Translations under genes and position numbers: made by a program
The notes under the pieces: generated by a model
What the model was told of the DNA's origin: nothing
Database searches by the model: none
Seen by the model: the letters and a program-made list of their open reading frames with translations, nothing else
Shown here: positions 33,686-42,985 of the stretch, one piece after another
How the letters are laid out: each line of letters opens with the position of its first letter
How positions within the stretch are numbered: the first letter of the stretch is position 1
Assembly: GCF_013113735.1 (NCBI RefSeq)
Contig: NZ_CP053346.1
Coordinates: forward strand, 2,866,001 to 2,930,000
DNA from: Sphingomonas sp. AP4-R1
GTDB taxonomy: Bacteria; Pseudomonadota; Alphaproteobacteria; Sphingomonadales; Sphingomonadaceae
DNA: 64,000 bases
Direction: 5' to 3'

Positions 33686-36233
33686 AGCGTTCCCGTTCCA
33701 CGAGCTGATCCCGGTTGCCGATAAAGCGGCGCCACGGGGCATCGGTGAGGTTGGTGGCATTGGCGAAGAAGGTCAGCTGCGGCGTCACCTGATAGCTGGC
33801 ATTCACGTCCAGCTGGCCATTCTTGTCGGTATACTGATCCGTCGCCGCCGAGGTGCCGAGCGTATCCAGATATTTCGAGCGATAGGTATAGGCCACGCGG
33901 ACGGCGACGCCATACTTCTCGTAGAAGACCTGCGCCGTGCCGCTGTCGCGCGACTGGTTGAACAGCGGGATGTCGCCCGCGCGCGCCGCCACGCCGGGGA
34001 TCGAGCCCATATTGGCGTGGCCGGTGACGTGCGTGAAGTTGGCGGCGATGCCGAAGCCGTTGAGCGCGCCCGGCAGGAAATCGAAGCGCTTCTGGAAATT
34101 CGCCTCGATGCCGCGCAGCGTCGCGCGATCGGCGTTGAGCGGCTGGACCAGATCGGCCGCCGCGAAGGTCTGCCCGGCATAGGTGCCGGGCGTGTTGATG
34201 ACCGACTGGGTGTAGATCGGGTTGTCGAGATGCTTGTAGAAGATGCCGACCGAGATCAGGCCCTGACCCGGCAGATATAGTTCGGCGGCGAGATCCGCGC
34301 CCCACGCCTTGTACGGCTTCAGGCCGGGATTGCCGAGCGTGATCGTCGGGCGCGGCGTCGTGGTCGTGTCGACCGAGACGTAGGGCGCGAGATCCGGATA
34401 GTTCGGGCGGCCGATCGAGGTGGTGACGGCGCCGCGCAGCATGAAGGCCTGCGTAATCTTCCAACGGGCCGACAGGCTCGGGAAGAAATCGGTGTAGTTC
34501 TTCGAACCGAAGCTGTTGAAATCCTGCGTCAGCGTCGAGGCGGCGGTGATCAGCTTCGCCTTGGACTTGTCGCGCGTATTTTCCACGCGGACGCCGGGCA
34601 GCAGGGTCAGGCCCCCGAAGTTCAGCGTCGCCATCGCATAGCCGGCGACGATGCGCTCCTTCACGTCATAATCGTTGGCGAGCGCATTGTTGAGCGAGCT
34701 GGCCGCATTGAGCGCGATCGTGCCCGGATTGGCGGCGAGATAGGCCTGGGCCGTATCGTAGCCGATGCGCGGGCCGAACGGATAGGCGCCGTCATAGAAG
34801 GTCTGCGCGCCGACATAGGAGACGTTGGCGAGCGTGAAGGTGCGGCCCGAGGCGAGGCCGTACGTCTCGTAAGCGCGATCGTTGGTCTTGTGGCGATCGA
34901 GATATTTGCCGCCGAACTTGATGCTGCTGTCGTCGCCGATGCCGATCGGGAGCGTGTAATCCGCGCGGCCCTGCCACAGCGTCTCCACGGCATTGCGGCG
35001 ATCGTAATTGACGCTGTTCAGCGCATAGGCCGACTGGGCGACGGTGTTGGTGACGGTTTCGTTATAGGGCAGCTGGCCGACATCGTAATTGACGGTGAGC
35101 GCGGTGCCGCCGGTACGGAAATTATATTCGGAGCGCAGCGGATCGCGCTTCTGCGCGCGCGTCCAGCCGCCGGCCAGATCCAGCGTGCCGCCGCCGAGCT
35201 GGAAGCTGCCGCCGGTCGCGATCGACTTGGTGTTGTCCTTCTCCTCGCGGCGGCGGACGCGGACGCTGCCACGGCCCCGGAAGGTGCCGGTGGTGGCGGT
35301 CTGGTTCGTGAAGGCGGACTGGTTGTCGATGATGAACTGGTCGCGCGTCTCATTGTCCTTGAACTGCGAATAGCTGGTCCGCAGCCAGAGTTTGGACGTG
35401 TCGCTCAGGCGCCAGTCGAAATTGCCGACCGCGCCGATGCGCGTGCGGACGAGATTGTAATCGCGCAGGCCATAGCTGTCCGGCACGACGAAGCCGTTGG
35501 CGGCGACGGGCGCGCGCCAGTTGGTCGAGGCCTGGAAATTCTCGGACTCGATCGGGCGGCGCGAATAGTTGAACGAGAGAACGGCGCCGAACTGCTCGTC
35601 CGAACCGAACCGGCCGCCGGCCTGCGCATCCGCCTCATAGGGATGCTTCTCGCCGAGCTTCGCCCAGCCATAAGCGGCGCGTGCGTCGAAGAAGCGCTTC
35701 TCCTTGCGCTCGAAGGCGGAGAGCGTGCGGATGTCGACGGCACCGCCGATGGCGTTGGCATCCTGATCGGCGGTGATCGCCTTGGTGACGACGACCGACG
35801 AGATCAGAGCGGAGGGGATGTCGTCCAGCTTCACCTGGCGGCCGTCCGGCTCGGGGGCGGGGAGAGTGAGGCCGTTCAGCGTGACGTTGACGAGGTTCGG
35901 ATTGATGCCGCGGATCACGACATAGCGGCCCTCGCCCTGATCGTTGGCGACGGTGACGCCCGGCAGGCGCTTCACCGCCTCGGCCACGTTCTGGTCGGGC
36001 AGCTTGCCCACGTCGTTGGCATAGAGCGCTTCGACGATGTTGAGCGACTCGCGCTTCGTCTCGATCGCCTTGGCCTCGCCCTGGCGCGTGCCGGTGACGA
36101 CGATGTCGGCGCCCGTTTCGGCGGCAGCATCCGCGGCGGGGGCCGGATCCGCCGCGAAAGCCGGCGTGGCGATGGCGAGATCGGCGACGATCAGCGCCGC
36201 AAGGCAGGCGCCCGCCTTCAAAGTTTGCAACAT
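33645..36233 (-). CDS. TonB-dependent receptor (TonB-Xanth-Caul type)
   Basis: An 862-residue outer-membrane receptor with signal peptide (ending ATPAFAAD), the TonB box-like DIVVTGTR near residue 42, and a plug domain with KLPDQNVAEAVKRLPGV, VIRGINPNLVNVTLNGL and IPSALISSVVVTKAITADQD. The barrel ends in QLHF, the usual C-terminal Phe. The plug sequence matches the family common in Caulobacter and sphingomonads. It is read together with the phosphatase gene, which overlaps its end. A candidate Pho box lies about 44 bases upstream. The ATG at 36233 is chosen; the TTG at 36239 is an alternative. Confidence 0.92.
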   Translation of the reverse strand: MLQTLKAGACLAALIVADLAIATPAFAADPAPAADAAAETGADIVVTGTRQGEAKAIETKRESLNIVEALYANDVGKLPDQNVAEAVKRLPGVTVANDQGEGRYVVIRGINPNLVNVTLNGLTLPAPEPDGRQVKLDDIPSALISSVVVTKAITADQDANAIGGAVDIRTLSAFERKEKRFFDARAAYGWAKLGEKHPYEADAQAGGRFGSDEQFGAVLSFNYSRRPIESENFQASTNWRAPVAANGFVVPDSYGLRDYNLVRTRIGAVGNFDWRLSDTSKLWLRTSYSQFKDNETRDQFIIDNQSAFTNQTATTGTFRGRGSVRVRRREEKDNTKSIATGGSFQLGGGTLDLAGGWTRAQKRDPLRSEYNFRTGGTALTVNYDVGQLPYNETVTNTVAQSAYALNSVNYDRRNAVETLWQGRADYTLPIGIGDDSSIKFGGKYLDRHKTNDRAYETYGLASGRTFTLANVSYVGAQTFYDGAYPFGPRIGYDTAQAYLAANPGTIALNAASSLNNALANDYDVKERIVAGYAMATLNFGGLTLLPGVRVENTRDKSKAKLITAASTLTQDFNSFGSKNYTDFFPSLSARWKITQAFMLRGAVTTSIGRPNYPDLAPYVSVDTTTTPRPTITLGNPGLKPYKAWGADLAAELYLPGQGLISVGIFYKHLDNPIYTQSVINTPGTYAGQTFAAADLVQPLNADRATLRGIEANFQKRFDFLPGALNGFGIAANFTHVTGHANMGSIPGVAARAGDIPLFNQSRDSGTAQVFYEKYGVAVRVAYTYRSKYLDTLGTSAATDQYTDKNGQLDVNASYQVTPQLTFFANATNLTDAPWRRFIGNRDQLVERERYDYTVRGGAQLHF

Positions 36234-36276
36234 TTCCAACTTTCCCCGTTTTGTTGGGGCGCGCTAGGAGCGTTCG

Positions 36277-36294
36277 GAGACAGTGATGTGACGT
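36277..36294 (-). promoter_or_regulatory. Candidate Pho box for the receptor-phosphatase operon
   Basis: Read on the minus strand this is ACGTCAC-ATCA-CTGTCTC. It compares with the PhoB box form CTGTCAY-NNNN-CTGTCAY at five of seven and six of seven positions, with the correct 4-base spacer and 11-base period. It lies about 44 bases before the receptor ATG on the same strand. Binding is inferred, not shown. Confidence 0.5.
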
Positions 36295-36463
36295 TCTTCC
36301 GATTCATTTCTGGTGCGAGACGAAACGTGAGACGGGGCAGAGGCTTGCGATTTTAGGGTGATCGGCCGGCGGGCGCCGCATTTGCGGCCCTGGGGGCCAG
36401 CGTTCGCAGGACCACGCAAACCACGTGGATGACGAACGGAAGCGGGCGCGCTAGCACGTCTCC

Positions 36464-37870
36464 ATGACGCATCGCATCGCCCTTCTCCTCGCCCCGCTCC
36501 TTGCCACCGCCGCGACCGCGCAGGCGCCCGATCCGTGGGTGGCGAAGGGGCGCACGATGCTGGAGCATGCGATCAACATCCCGACCGTCGCCGGGCGCGA
36601 GAAGGTGCCGGAGCTGGCGACCTATATCGCGGGCGAATTCCGCAAGGCGGGCTGGGCCGACAGCGACCTGCATATCCAGCCTTATGAGGGCGAGGATCAC
36701 AACAAGACGGCGGCGCTCATCATGCGCTGGCCCGCCGTGGGGGCGCCGAAGGGCAAGCCGATCCTGCTGATGGGCCATATGGACGTGGTGGAGGCCAAGC
36801 GCGAGGACTGGACGATCGATCCGTTCACCTTCGTCGAGAAGGACGGCTATTATTACGGGCGCGGCACCAGCGACATCAAAGGCCCGACCGTGGCGATGCT
36901 GACCGCTTTGCTCAAGCTGAAGGCGGCCGGCTTCAAGCCGAAGCGCGACATCATCGTGCTGCTGACCGGCGACGAGGAAACGGCCGAGGTGGGCGCCAAG
37001 CTCGCCGCGACCGAATGGCGCAAATGGACCGACGCCGATTACGGGCTGAATGCCGATGCGGGCGGCGGCGCGTTCAAGCCGGACGGCACGCCGCTCGGTT
37101 TCGGGCTGCAGACGGCCGAGAAGACGTTCGCCGATTATACGCTGACCGTGCGCAACAAGGGCGGCCATTCCTCGCGCCCCCGGCCGGACAATGCGATCTA
37201 CGAACTGGCGCACGCGCTGGAGAAGATCGAGGCCTATCGCTTCGAGCCCGCGCTGAACGAGACGACGCGCGCTTATTATCAGGTTCGCCAGCAGGACGAG
37301 AAGGGCGCGCTGGGCGATGCGATGCGCGCCTGGCTGAAGAACCCGAATGACGGCCGGGCGGCCGACGTGATCGAGGCGGATCCGCTGGAAGTGGGATCGA
37401 CCCGCACGCGCTGCGTCGCAACACTTTTGTCGGGCGGGCATGCCGATAACGCGCTGCCGCAGCTTGCCACCGCCAACATCAATTGCCGGATCCTGCCCGG
37501 CGTTTCGCCCGATGCGATCCGCGCCGAGCTGGAAAAAGTGGTGGCGGATCCCGGCGTGGCCGTCACCCGGCGCGACGACAATGTGAGCACGCCCGCCTCG
37601 CCGTTGCGTGCCGACGTCGTCAGCGCCTTCACCGATTCCGTCCATGCGCGCTTCCCCCATTCCAAGATCCTGCCGCAGATGTCGGCGGGGGCTACGGACG
37701 GCGCGAAATTCCGTGCGGTGGGCATTCCCGTCTACGGTGCCGACGGTGCCTGGATCGTGTCGCCGGATGACGAACGCGCACATGGCCGTGACGAAAGATT
37801 GCCGGTGAAAGCCTTCGCCGACGACATCGCCCATTGGGACAGAATGCTGTCGCGGCTGGCAGCGCAATAA
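36464..37870 (+). CDS. Secreted M20 family metallopeptidase
   Basis: A 468-residue M20/M25/M40 zinc peptidase or deacylase with an N-terminal signal (about 1-20, ALLLAPLLATAATAQ). The metal-binding segments are LLMGHMDVVEA (His and Asp), GRGTSDIKGPTV (second Asp) and the DEE of TGDEETAEVG. The dimerisation domain starts near LTVRNKGGHSSRPRPDNAIY. C-terminal IVSPDDERAHGRDERLPV holds the last metal ligand. Substrates of such periplasmic M20 enzymes are dipeptides or acyl amino acids; the exact one is unknown. It is divergent from the receptor gene. Confidence 0.9.
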   Translation: MTHRIALLLAPLLATAATAQAPDPWVAKGRTMLEHAINIPTVAGREKVPELATYIAGEFRKAGWADSDLHIQPYEGEDHNKTAALIMRWPAVGAPKGKPILLMGHMDVVEAKREDWTIDPFTFVEKDGYYYGRGTSDIKGPTVAMLTALLKLKAAGFKPKRDIIVLLTGDEETAEVGAKLAATEWRKWTDADYGLNADAGGGAFKPDGTPLGFGLQTAEKTFADYTLTVRNKGGHSSRPRPDNAIYELAHALEKIEAYRFEPALNETTRAYYQVRQQDEKGALGDAMRAWLKNPNDGRAADVIEADPLEVGSTRTRCVATLLSGGHADNALPQLATANINCRILPGVSPDAIRAELEKVVADPGVAVTRRDDNVSTPASPLRADVVSAFTDSVHARFPHSKILPQMSAGATDGAKFRAVGIPVYGADGAWIVSPDDERAHGRDERLPVKAFADDIAHWDRMLSRLAAQ

Positions 37871-37883
37871 AGTGTCACAATTC

Positions 37884-37918
37884 GCTTTTCGCAAACACGC
37901 AATAAGCTTTTCGCAAAC
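37884..37918. promoter_or_regulatory. 13-bp direct repeat, candidate regulator site for mdh
   Basis: GCTTTTCGCAAAC occurs at 37884-37896 and again at 37906-37918, a period of exactly 22 bases or about two helical turns. Each repeat contains the near-palindrome TTTTCGCAAA. The pair lies about 125 bases before the mdh start codon at the head of the TCA cluster. It resembles tandem operators of a dimeric activator or repressor. ScfR/RamB-family regulators bind TTTGCAAA-type half-sites, but this is only an analogy. Confidence 0.45.
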
Positions 37919-38042
37919 GCACCAAAGGCGGTTGCCCCGCGAGTGAGTCGGGTCTAAGCCGCCCCCGCTGATCCGCGGCCGCGTCCTCGTGGTCGCATCC
38001 TGGCAGCGCCTCAATGGCTGGCAAGCGGGAAAGGGAGCTTAA

Positions 38043-39005
<963 letters not shown>

Positions 39006-39065
39006 GTCTTTCGCGGGGTTGGCCGCTAGGCTGGCCCCGCATCACAGGAATCGTTCGGAGCGCCT

Positions 39066-39950
39066 ATGTCGATCCTCGTCGATAAGAATACCAAGGTCAT
39101 TACCCAGGGTATGACCGGCAATACCGGCACCTTCCATACCGAGCAGGCGCTGGCCTACGGTACGCAGATGGTCGGCGGCGTGACGCCCGGTAAGGGTGGC
39201 ACCACCCATATCGGCCTTCCCAATTTCAACACGGTCCACGAAGCCGTCGCCGCCACCGGCGCGACTGCGTCGGTCGTGTATGTGCCGCCGCCCTTCGCGG
39301 CCGACTCGATCCTCGAGGCGATCGATGCCGAGGTTCCGCTGATCGTGGCGATCACGGAAGGCATTCCGGTTCTCGACATGGTGCGCGTGAAGCGCGCGCT
39401 CTCGGGCTCCAAGTCGCGCCTGATCGGCCCGAACTGCCCGGGCGTGCTGACGCCGAACCAGTGCAAGATCGGCATCATGCCGGGCTCCATCTTCAAGGAA
39501 GGCTCGGTCGGCGTCGTCTCGCGCTCCGGCACGCTGACCTATGAGGCGGTGTTCCAGACCTCGAACGCCGGCCTCGGCCAGACCACGGCCGTCGGCATCG
39601 GCGGCGATCCCGTCAACGGCACGAACTTCATCGACGTGCTGGAGCTGTTCCTGGCCGACGAGGCGACCAAGTCGATCATCATGATCGGCGAGATCGGCGG
39701 CGACGCCGAGGAGCAGGCCGCGCAGTTCCTGATCGACGAGGCCAAGAAGGGCCGCAAGAAGCCGATGGCCGGCTTCATCGCGGGCCGCACGGCGCCTCCG
39801 GGCCGTCGCATGGGCCATGCCGGCGCGATCGTGTCGGGCGGCAAGGGCGACGCCGAGAGCAAGATCGCGGCGATGGAAGCCGCCGGCATCCGCGTTGCGG
39901 CGAGCCCCTCGGAGCTCGGCACGACGCTGGTGGAAGTCCTGAAGGGCTGA
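39066..39950 (+). CDS. sucD: Succinyl-CoA ligase, alpha subunit
   Basis: Alpha subunit of succinyl-CoA synthetase, which makes ATP or GTP from succinyl-CoA. The 294 residues include the CoA-binding [31 protein letters not shown], and the phosphohistidine region [18 protein letters not shown]. The beta subunit gene (sucC), usually just upstream, is absent here: mdh is directly upstream and sucA follows. The alpha protein needs SucC to work, so sucC must be elsewhere in the genome. Confidence 0.96.
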   Translation: MSILVDKNTKVITQGMTGNTGTFHTEQALAYGTQMVGGVTPGKGGTTHIGLPNFNTVHEAVAATGATASVVYVPPPFAADSILEAIDAEVPLIVAITEGIPVLDMVRVKRALSGSKSRLIGPNCPGVLTPNQCKIGIMPGSIFKEGSVGVVSRSGTLTYEAVFQTSNAGLGQTTAVGIGGDPVNGTNFIDVLELFLADEATKSIIMIGEIGGDAEEQAAQFLIDEAKKGRKKPMAGFIAGRTAPPGRRMGHAGAIVSGGKGDAESKIAAMEAAGIRVAASPSELGTTLVEVLKG

Positions 39951-39957
39951 TGAAAGC

Positions 39958-39983
39958 AACCCCGGTCGTTCGCGGCCGGGGTT
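39958..39983 (+). terminator. Strong hairpin between sucD and sucA
   Basis: An 11-bp stem (AACCCCGG.. / ..CCGGGGTT) closed by a TTCG tetraloop begins eight bases after the sucD stop codon. It is followed by GATTAATATTTG, only weakly T-rich. It could be a partial terminator that sets the ratio of sucD to sucA transcripts, or an RNA-processing boundary. Confidence 0.55.
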
Positions 39984-40069
39984 GATTAATATTTGGGCAA
40001 TGCTCACCTCGCTAGGCGAGCGACGAAACGACCGATTTGGTCGACAGAGCGAATGACAGGCGGTGCATA

Positions 40070-42973
40070 ATGGGCTTCGAGGGATCGAACTTCGATGAGC
40101 TGGAGGGTGTAAGTCCCAGCTTTGCCGAGGCGCTGTACAAGAAGTATCGGCAGGATCCCGCGAGCGTCGACGAGAATTGGCGCAGCTATTTCGGCGCGCT
40201 GGAGGCGAGCGTCTCCGGGCCGAGCTGGGCCAATCCGCGCTGGCCGCTGTCCGAGACGGACTCTCTCACCGCCGGTCTCGACCCCACCCAGATGGAGCCC
40301 GCGCCCAAGCCCGCCAAGGGCGGCAAGCCCGCTCCCGCCGCCGCCCCGGCGCCGGCCGCTCCGAGCAGCCAAGCCGATATCGAGGCCGCCGCGCGCGACT
40401 CGATCCGCGCCTCGATCCTGATCCGCACCTATCGCGTGCGCGGCCACCTGCTCGCGCAGCTCGATCCGCTCGGCCTCTGGCATCAGGAGATGCCGGAAGA
40501 TCTTCAGCCCGAATTCCACGGCTTCACCGAGGCCGACATGGATCGGCCGATCTTCCTCGGCGGCCTGCTGGGTTTCCAGCACGCGACCGTGCGCCAGATC
40601 ATCGCGACGCTCCGCAAGAATTACTGCGGCAAGGTCGGCCTCGAATATATGCACATCCAGGATACGGAGGAACGCCGCTTCCTCCAAGACCGGATGGAAG
40701 GCACGGACAAGGAAATCAGCTTCACGCCGGAAGGCAAGAAGGCGATCCTCGCGAAGGTGGTCGAGGGCGAGCAGTGGGAGAAGTTCCTGGCTCGCAAATA
40801 TGTCGGCACCAAGCGCTTCGGCCTCGACGGCGGCGAGAGCATGATCCCCGCGCTGGAGGCCGTGCTGAAATATGCGGGCGCGGCCGGCGTGCAGGAAGTC
40901 GTGCTCGGCATGGCGCATCGCGGCCGCCTCAACGTTCTGACGAACGTGATGCAGAAGCCCTATCGCATCCTGTTCCATGAATTTGCGGGCGGATCGGCCA
41001 ACCCCGAGGATGTCGGCGGTTCGGGCGACGTGAAGTACCACCTCGGTACGTCGGCGGACCGCGAGTTCGACGGCAACATGATCCACCTGAGCCTCGCGCC
41101 GAACCCGTCGCATCTCGAGTGCGTCGATCCGGTCGTGCTGGGCAAGGCGCGCGCGAAGCAGACCAAGCTGGACGATCTGGAGCGCGCCAAGGTGCTGCCG
41201 ATCCTGATCCACGGCGATGCGGCCTTCGCGGGCCAGGGCGTGATCATGGAGTGCTTCGGCTTCTCCGGCCTCGTCGGCTACAATACCGGCGGCACCGTCC
41301 ACTTCGTGATCAACAACCAGGTGGGCTTCACCACCTCGCCGCAGTTCGCGCGTTCGTCGCCTTATCCGAGCGACATCGCGAAGATGGTGCAGGCGCCGAT
41401 CCTGCACGTGAACGGCGATGATCCCGAGGCCGTCACCTTCGCCTGCAAGCTGGCGACCGAATATCGCGCGAAGTTCCGCCGCGATGTCGTCATCGACATG
41501 TGGTGCTATCGCCGCTTCGGCCATAACGAGGGCGACGAGCCCGGCTTCACCCAGCCGCTGATGTATGACGAGATCCGCAAGCATCCGCCGGTTTCGCAGC
41601 TCTATGCCGATCGCCTGATCGCCGAGGGCCAGATCGATGCCGAGTGGCTCGGCGCGCAGGAAGCGGCTTTCATAGCCCGTCTGGAAGACGAGTTCGAGGC
41701 CGGCAAGAGCTACAAGGCCAATCGCGCCGACTGGTTCGGCGGCGAGTGGGAAGGCTTTGCGCTCCCGCGCGAGCCGATCACCGAGCGCCGCGCGGCCGCC
41801 AGCGGCGTCACGCCCGATCTCTTCAACGAAATCGGCACGCAGATCACCACTGTTCCCGACAGCATCGTCGTCCACAAGACGCTGACCCGCATTCTCGACG
41901 CCAAGAAGGCGATGTTCGAGACCGGCGAGGGCTTCGACTGGGCGACCGCCGAGGCGCTCGCCTTCGGCACCCTGCTGAAGGAAGATTATGGTGTCCGCCT
42001 GTCCGGTCAGGACGTCGGCCGCGGCACGTTCAGCCAGCGCCACGCCGTGTGGGTCGATCAGAAGGATGGCCACAAGTACATCCCGCTTTCGGCGATGAAC
42101 CGGCAGTTCCAGGTGCTGGACAGCCCGCTCTCCGAATTCGGCGTGCTGGGCTTCGAATATGGCTATGCCGGCCAGGCGCCGAACACGCTTGTCATGTGGG
42201 AAGCGCAGTTCGGCGATTTCGCCAACGGCGCGCAGGTCATCATCGATCAGTTCATCGCGGCGGGCGAAGCCAAGTGGCTGCGCGCCAATGGCCTCGTGAT
42301 GCTGCTGCCGCATGGCTATGAAGGGCAGGGACCGGAGCATAGCTCGGCTCGTCTGGAGCGGTATCTCCAGCTCTGCGCCGAAGATAATATGCAGGTGGCG
42401 AACTGCACGACGCCGGCGAACTACTTCCACATCCTGCGCCGCCAGATGCTGCGCAAGTTCCGCAAGCCGCTGATCATCATGACGCCCAAGTCGCTGCTGC
42501 GCCACAAGGCGGCGGTGTCGAAGGCGGAGGATTTCCTCGGCGACAGCTACTTCCACCGCGTCCTGTGGGACAATCGCCCGGTTGTGGCCGAGAAGATCAA
42601 GCGCGTCGTGCTCTGCACCGGCAAGGTCTATTACGATCTGGCCGAAGCGCGCGATGCGGCCGAGGACGACAGTGTCGAGATCCTGCGCGTCGAGCAGATC
42701 TATCCGTTCCCGGCGGATGCGCTGGTCGAGGTATTGAAGGATCGTCCGAACGTCGAGACCGTGGTCTGGGCGCAGGAAGAGCCGAAGAATAACGGGGCGT
42801 GGTTCTTCGTCGAGCCCTTGATCGAGGAGGTGCTGGCCACGGCCAAAACCAAGCCGACCCGTCCCGTTTACGCCGGCCGCAAGGCCTCTGCGGCGACCGC
42901 CACCGGCCTCGCCAAGAACCACACCAAGCAACAGGCGGCCCTGGTCGCTGAAGCGCTTGGCTATCAAGCCTAA
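40070..42973 (+). CDS. sucA: 2-oxoglutarate dehydrogenase E1 component
   Basis: Thiamine-diphosphate-dependent E1 of the OGDH complex, which decarboxylates 2-oxoglutarate. The 967 residues have the N-terminal EALYKKYRQDP region, which contacts E2, the HRGRLNVLTNVMQKPY segment and the TPP-binding GDAAFAGQGVIMECFG to INNQVGFTTSP. The C-terminal transketolase-like domain holds SQRHAVWVDQ and LLPHGYEGQGPEHSSARLER. I chose MGFEGSNFDELEG as the start, at 40070; the longer reading frame from 40037 has no reason to be used. It leads directly into sucB, 12 bases later. Confidence 0.97.
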   Translation: MGFEGSNFDELEGVSPSFAEALYKKYRQDPASVDENWRSYFGALEASVSGPSWANPRWPLSETDSLTAGLDPTQMEPAPKPAKGGKPAPAAAPAPAAPSSQADIEAAARDSIRASILIRTYRVRGHLLAQLDPLGLWHQEMPEDLQPEFHGFTEADMDRPIFLGGLLGFQHATVRQIIATLRKNYCGKVGLEYMHIQDTEERRFLQDRMEGTDKEISFTPEGKKAILAKVVEGEQWEKFLARKYVGTKRFGLDGGESMIPALEAVLKYAGAAGVQEVVLGMAHRGRLNVLTNVMQKPYRILFHEFAGGSANPEDVGGSGDVKYHLGTSADREFDGNMIHLSLAPNPSHLECVDPVVLGKARAKQTKLDDLERAKVLPILIHGDAAFAGQGVIMECFGFSGLVGYNTGGTVHFVINNQVGFTTSPQFARSSPYPSDIAKMVQAPILHVNGDDPEAVTFACKLATEYRAKFRRDVVIDMWCYRRFGHNEGDEPGFTQPLMYDEIRKHPPVSQLYADRLIAEGQIDAEWLGAQEAAFIARLEDEFEAGKSYKANRADWFGGEWEGFALPREPITERRAAASGVTPDLFNEIGTQITTVPDSIVVHKTLTRILDAKKAMFETGEGFDWATAEALAFGTLLKEDYGVRLSGQDVGRGTFSQRHAVWVDQKDGHKYIPLSAMNRQFQVLDSPLSEFGVLGFEYGYAGQAPNTLVMWEAQFGDFANGAQVIIDQFIAAGEAKWLRANGLVMLLPHGYEGQGPEHSSARLERYLQLCAEDNMQVANCTTPANYFHILRRQMLRKFRKPLIIMTPKSLLRHKAAVSKAEDFLGDSYFHRVLWDNRPVVAEKIKRVVLCTGKVYYDLAEARDAAEDDSVEILRVEQIYPFPADALVEVLKDRPNVETVVWAQEEPKNNGAWFFVEPLIEEVLATAKTKPTRPVYAGRKASAATATGLAKNHTKQQAALVAEALGYQA

Positions 42974-42985
42974 TAGGAAGATCGA

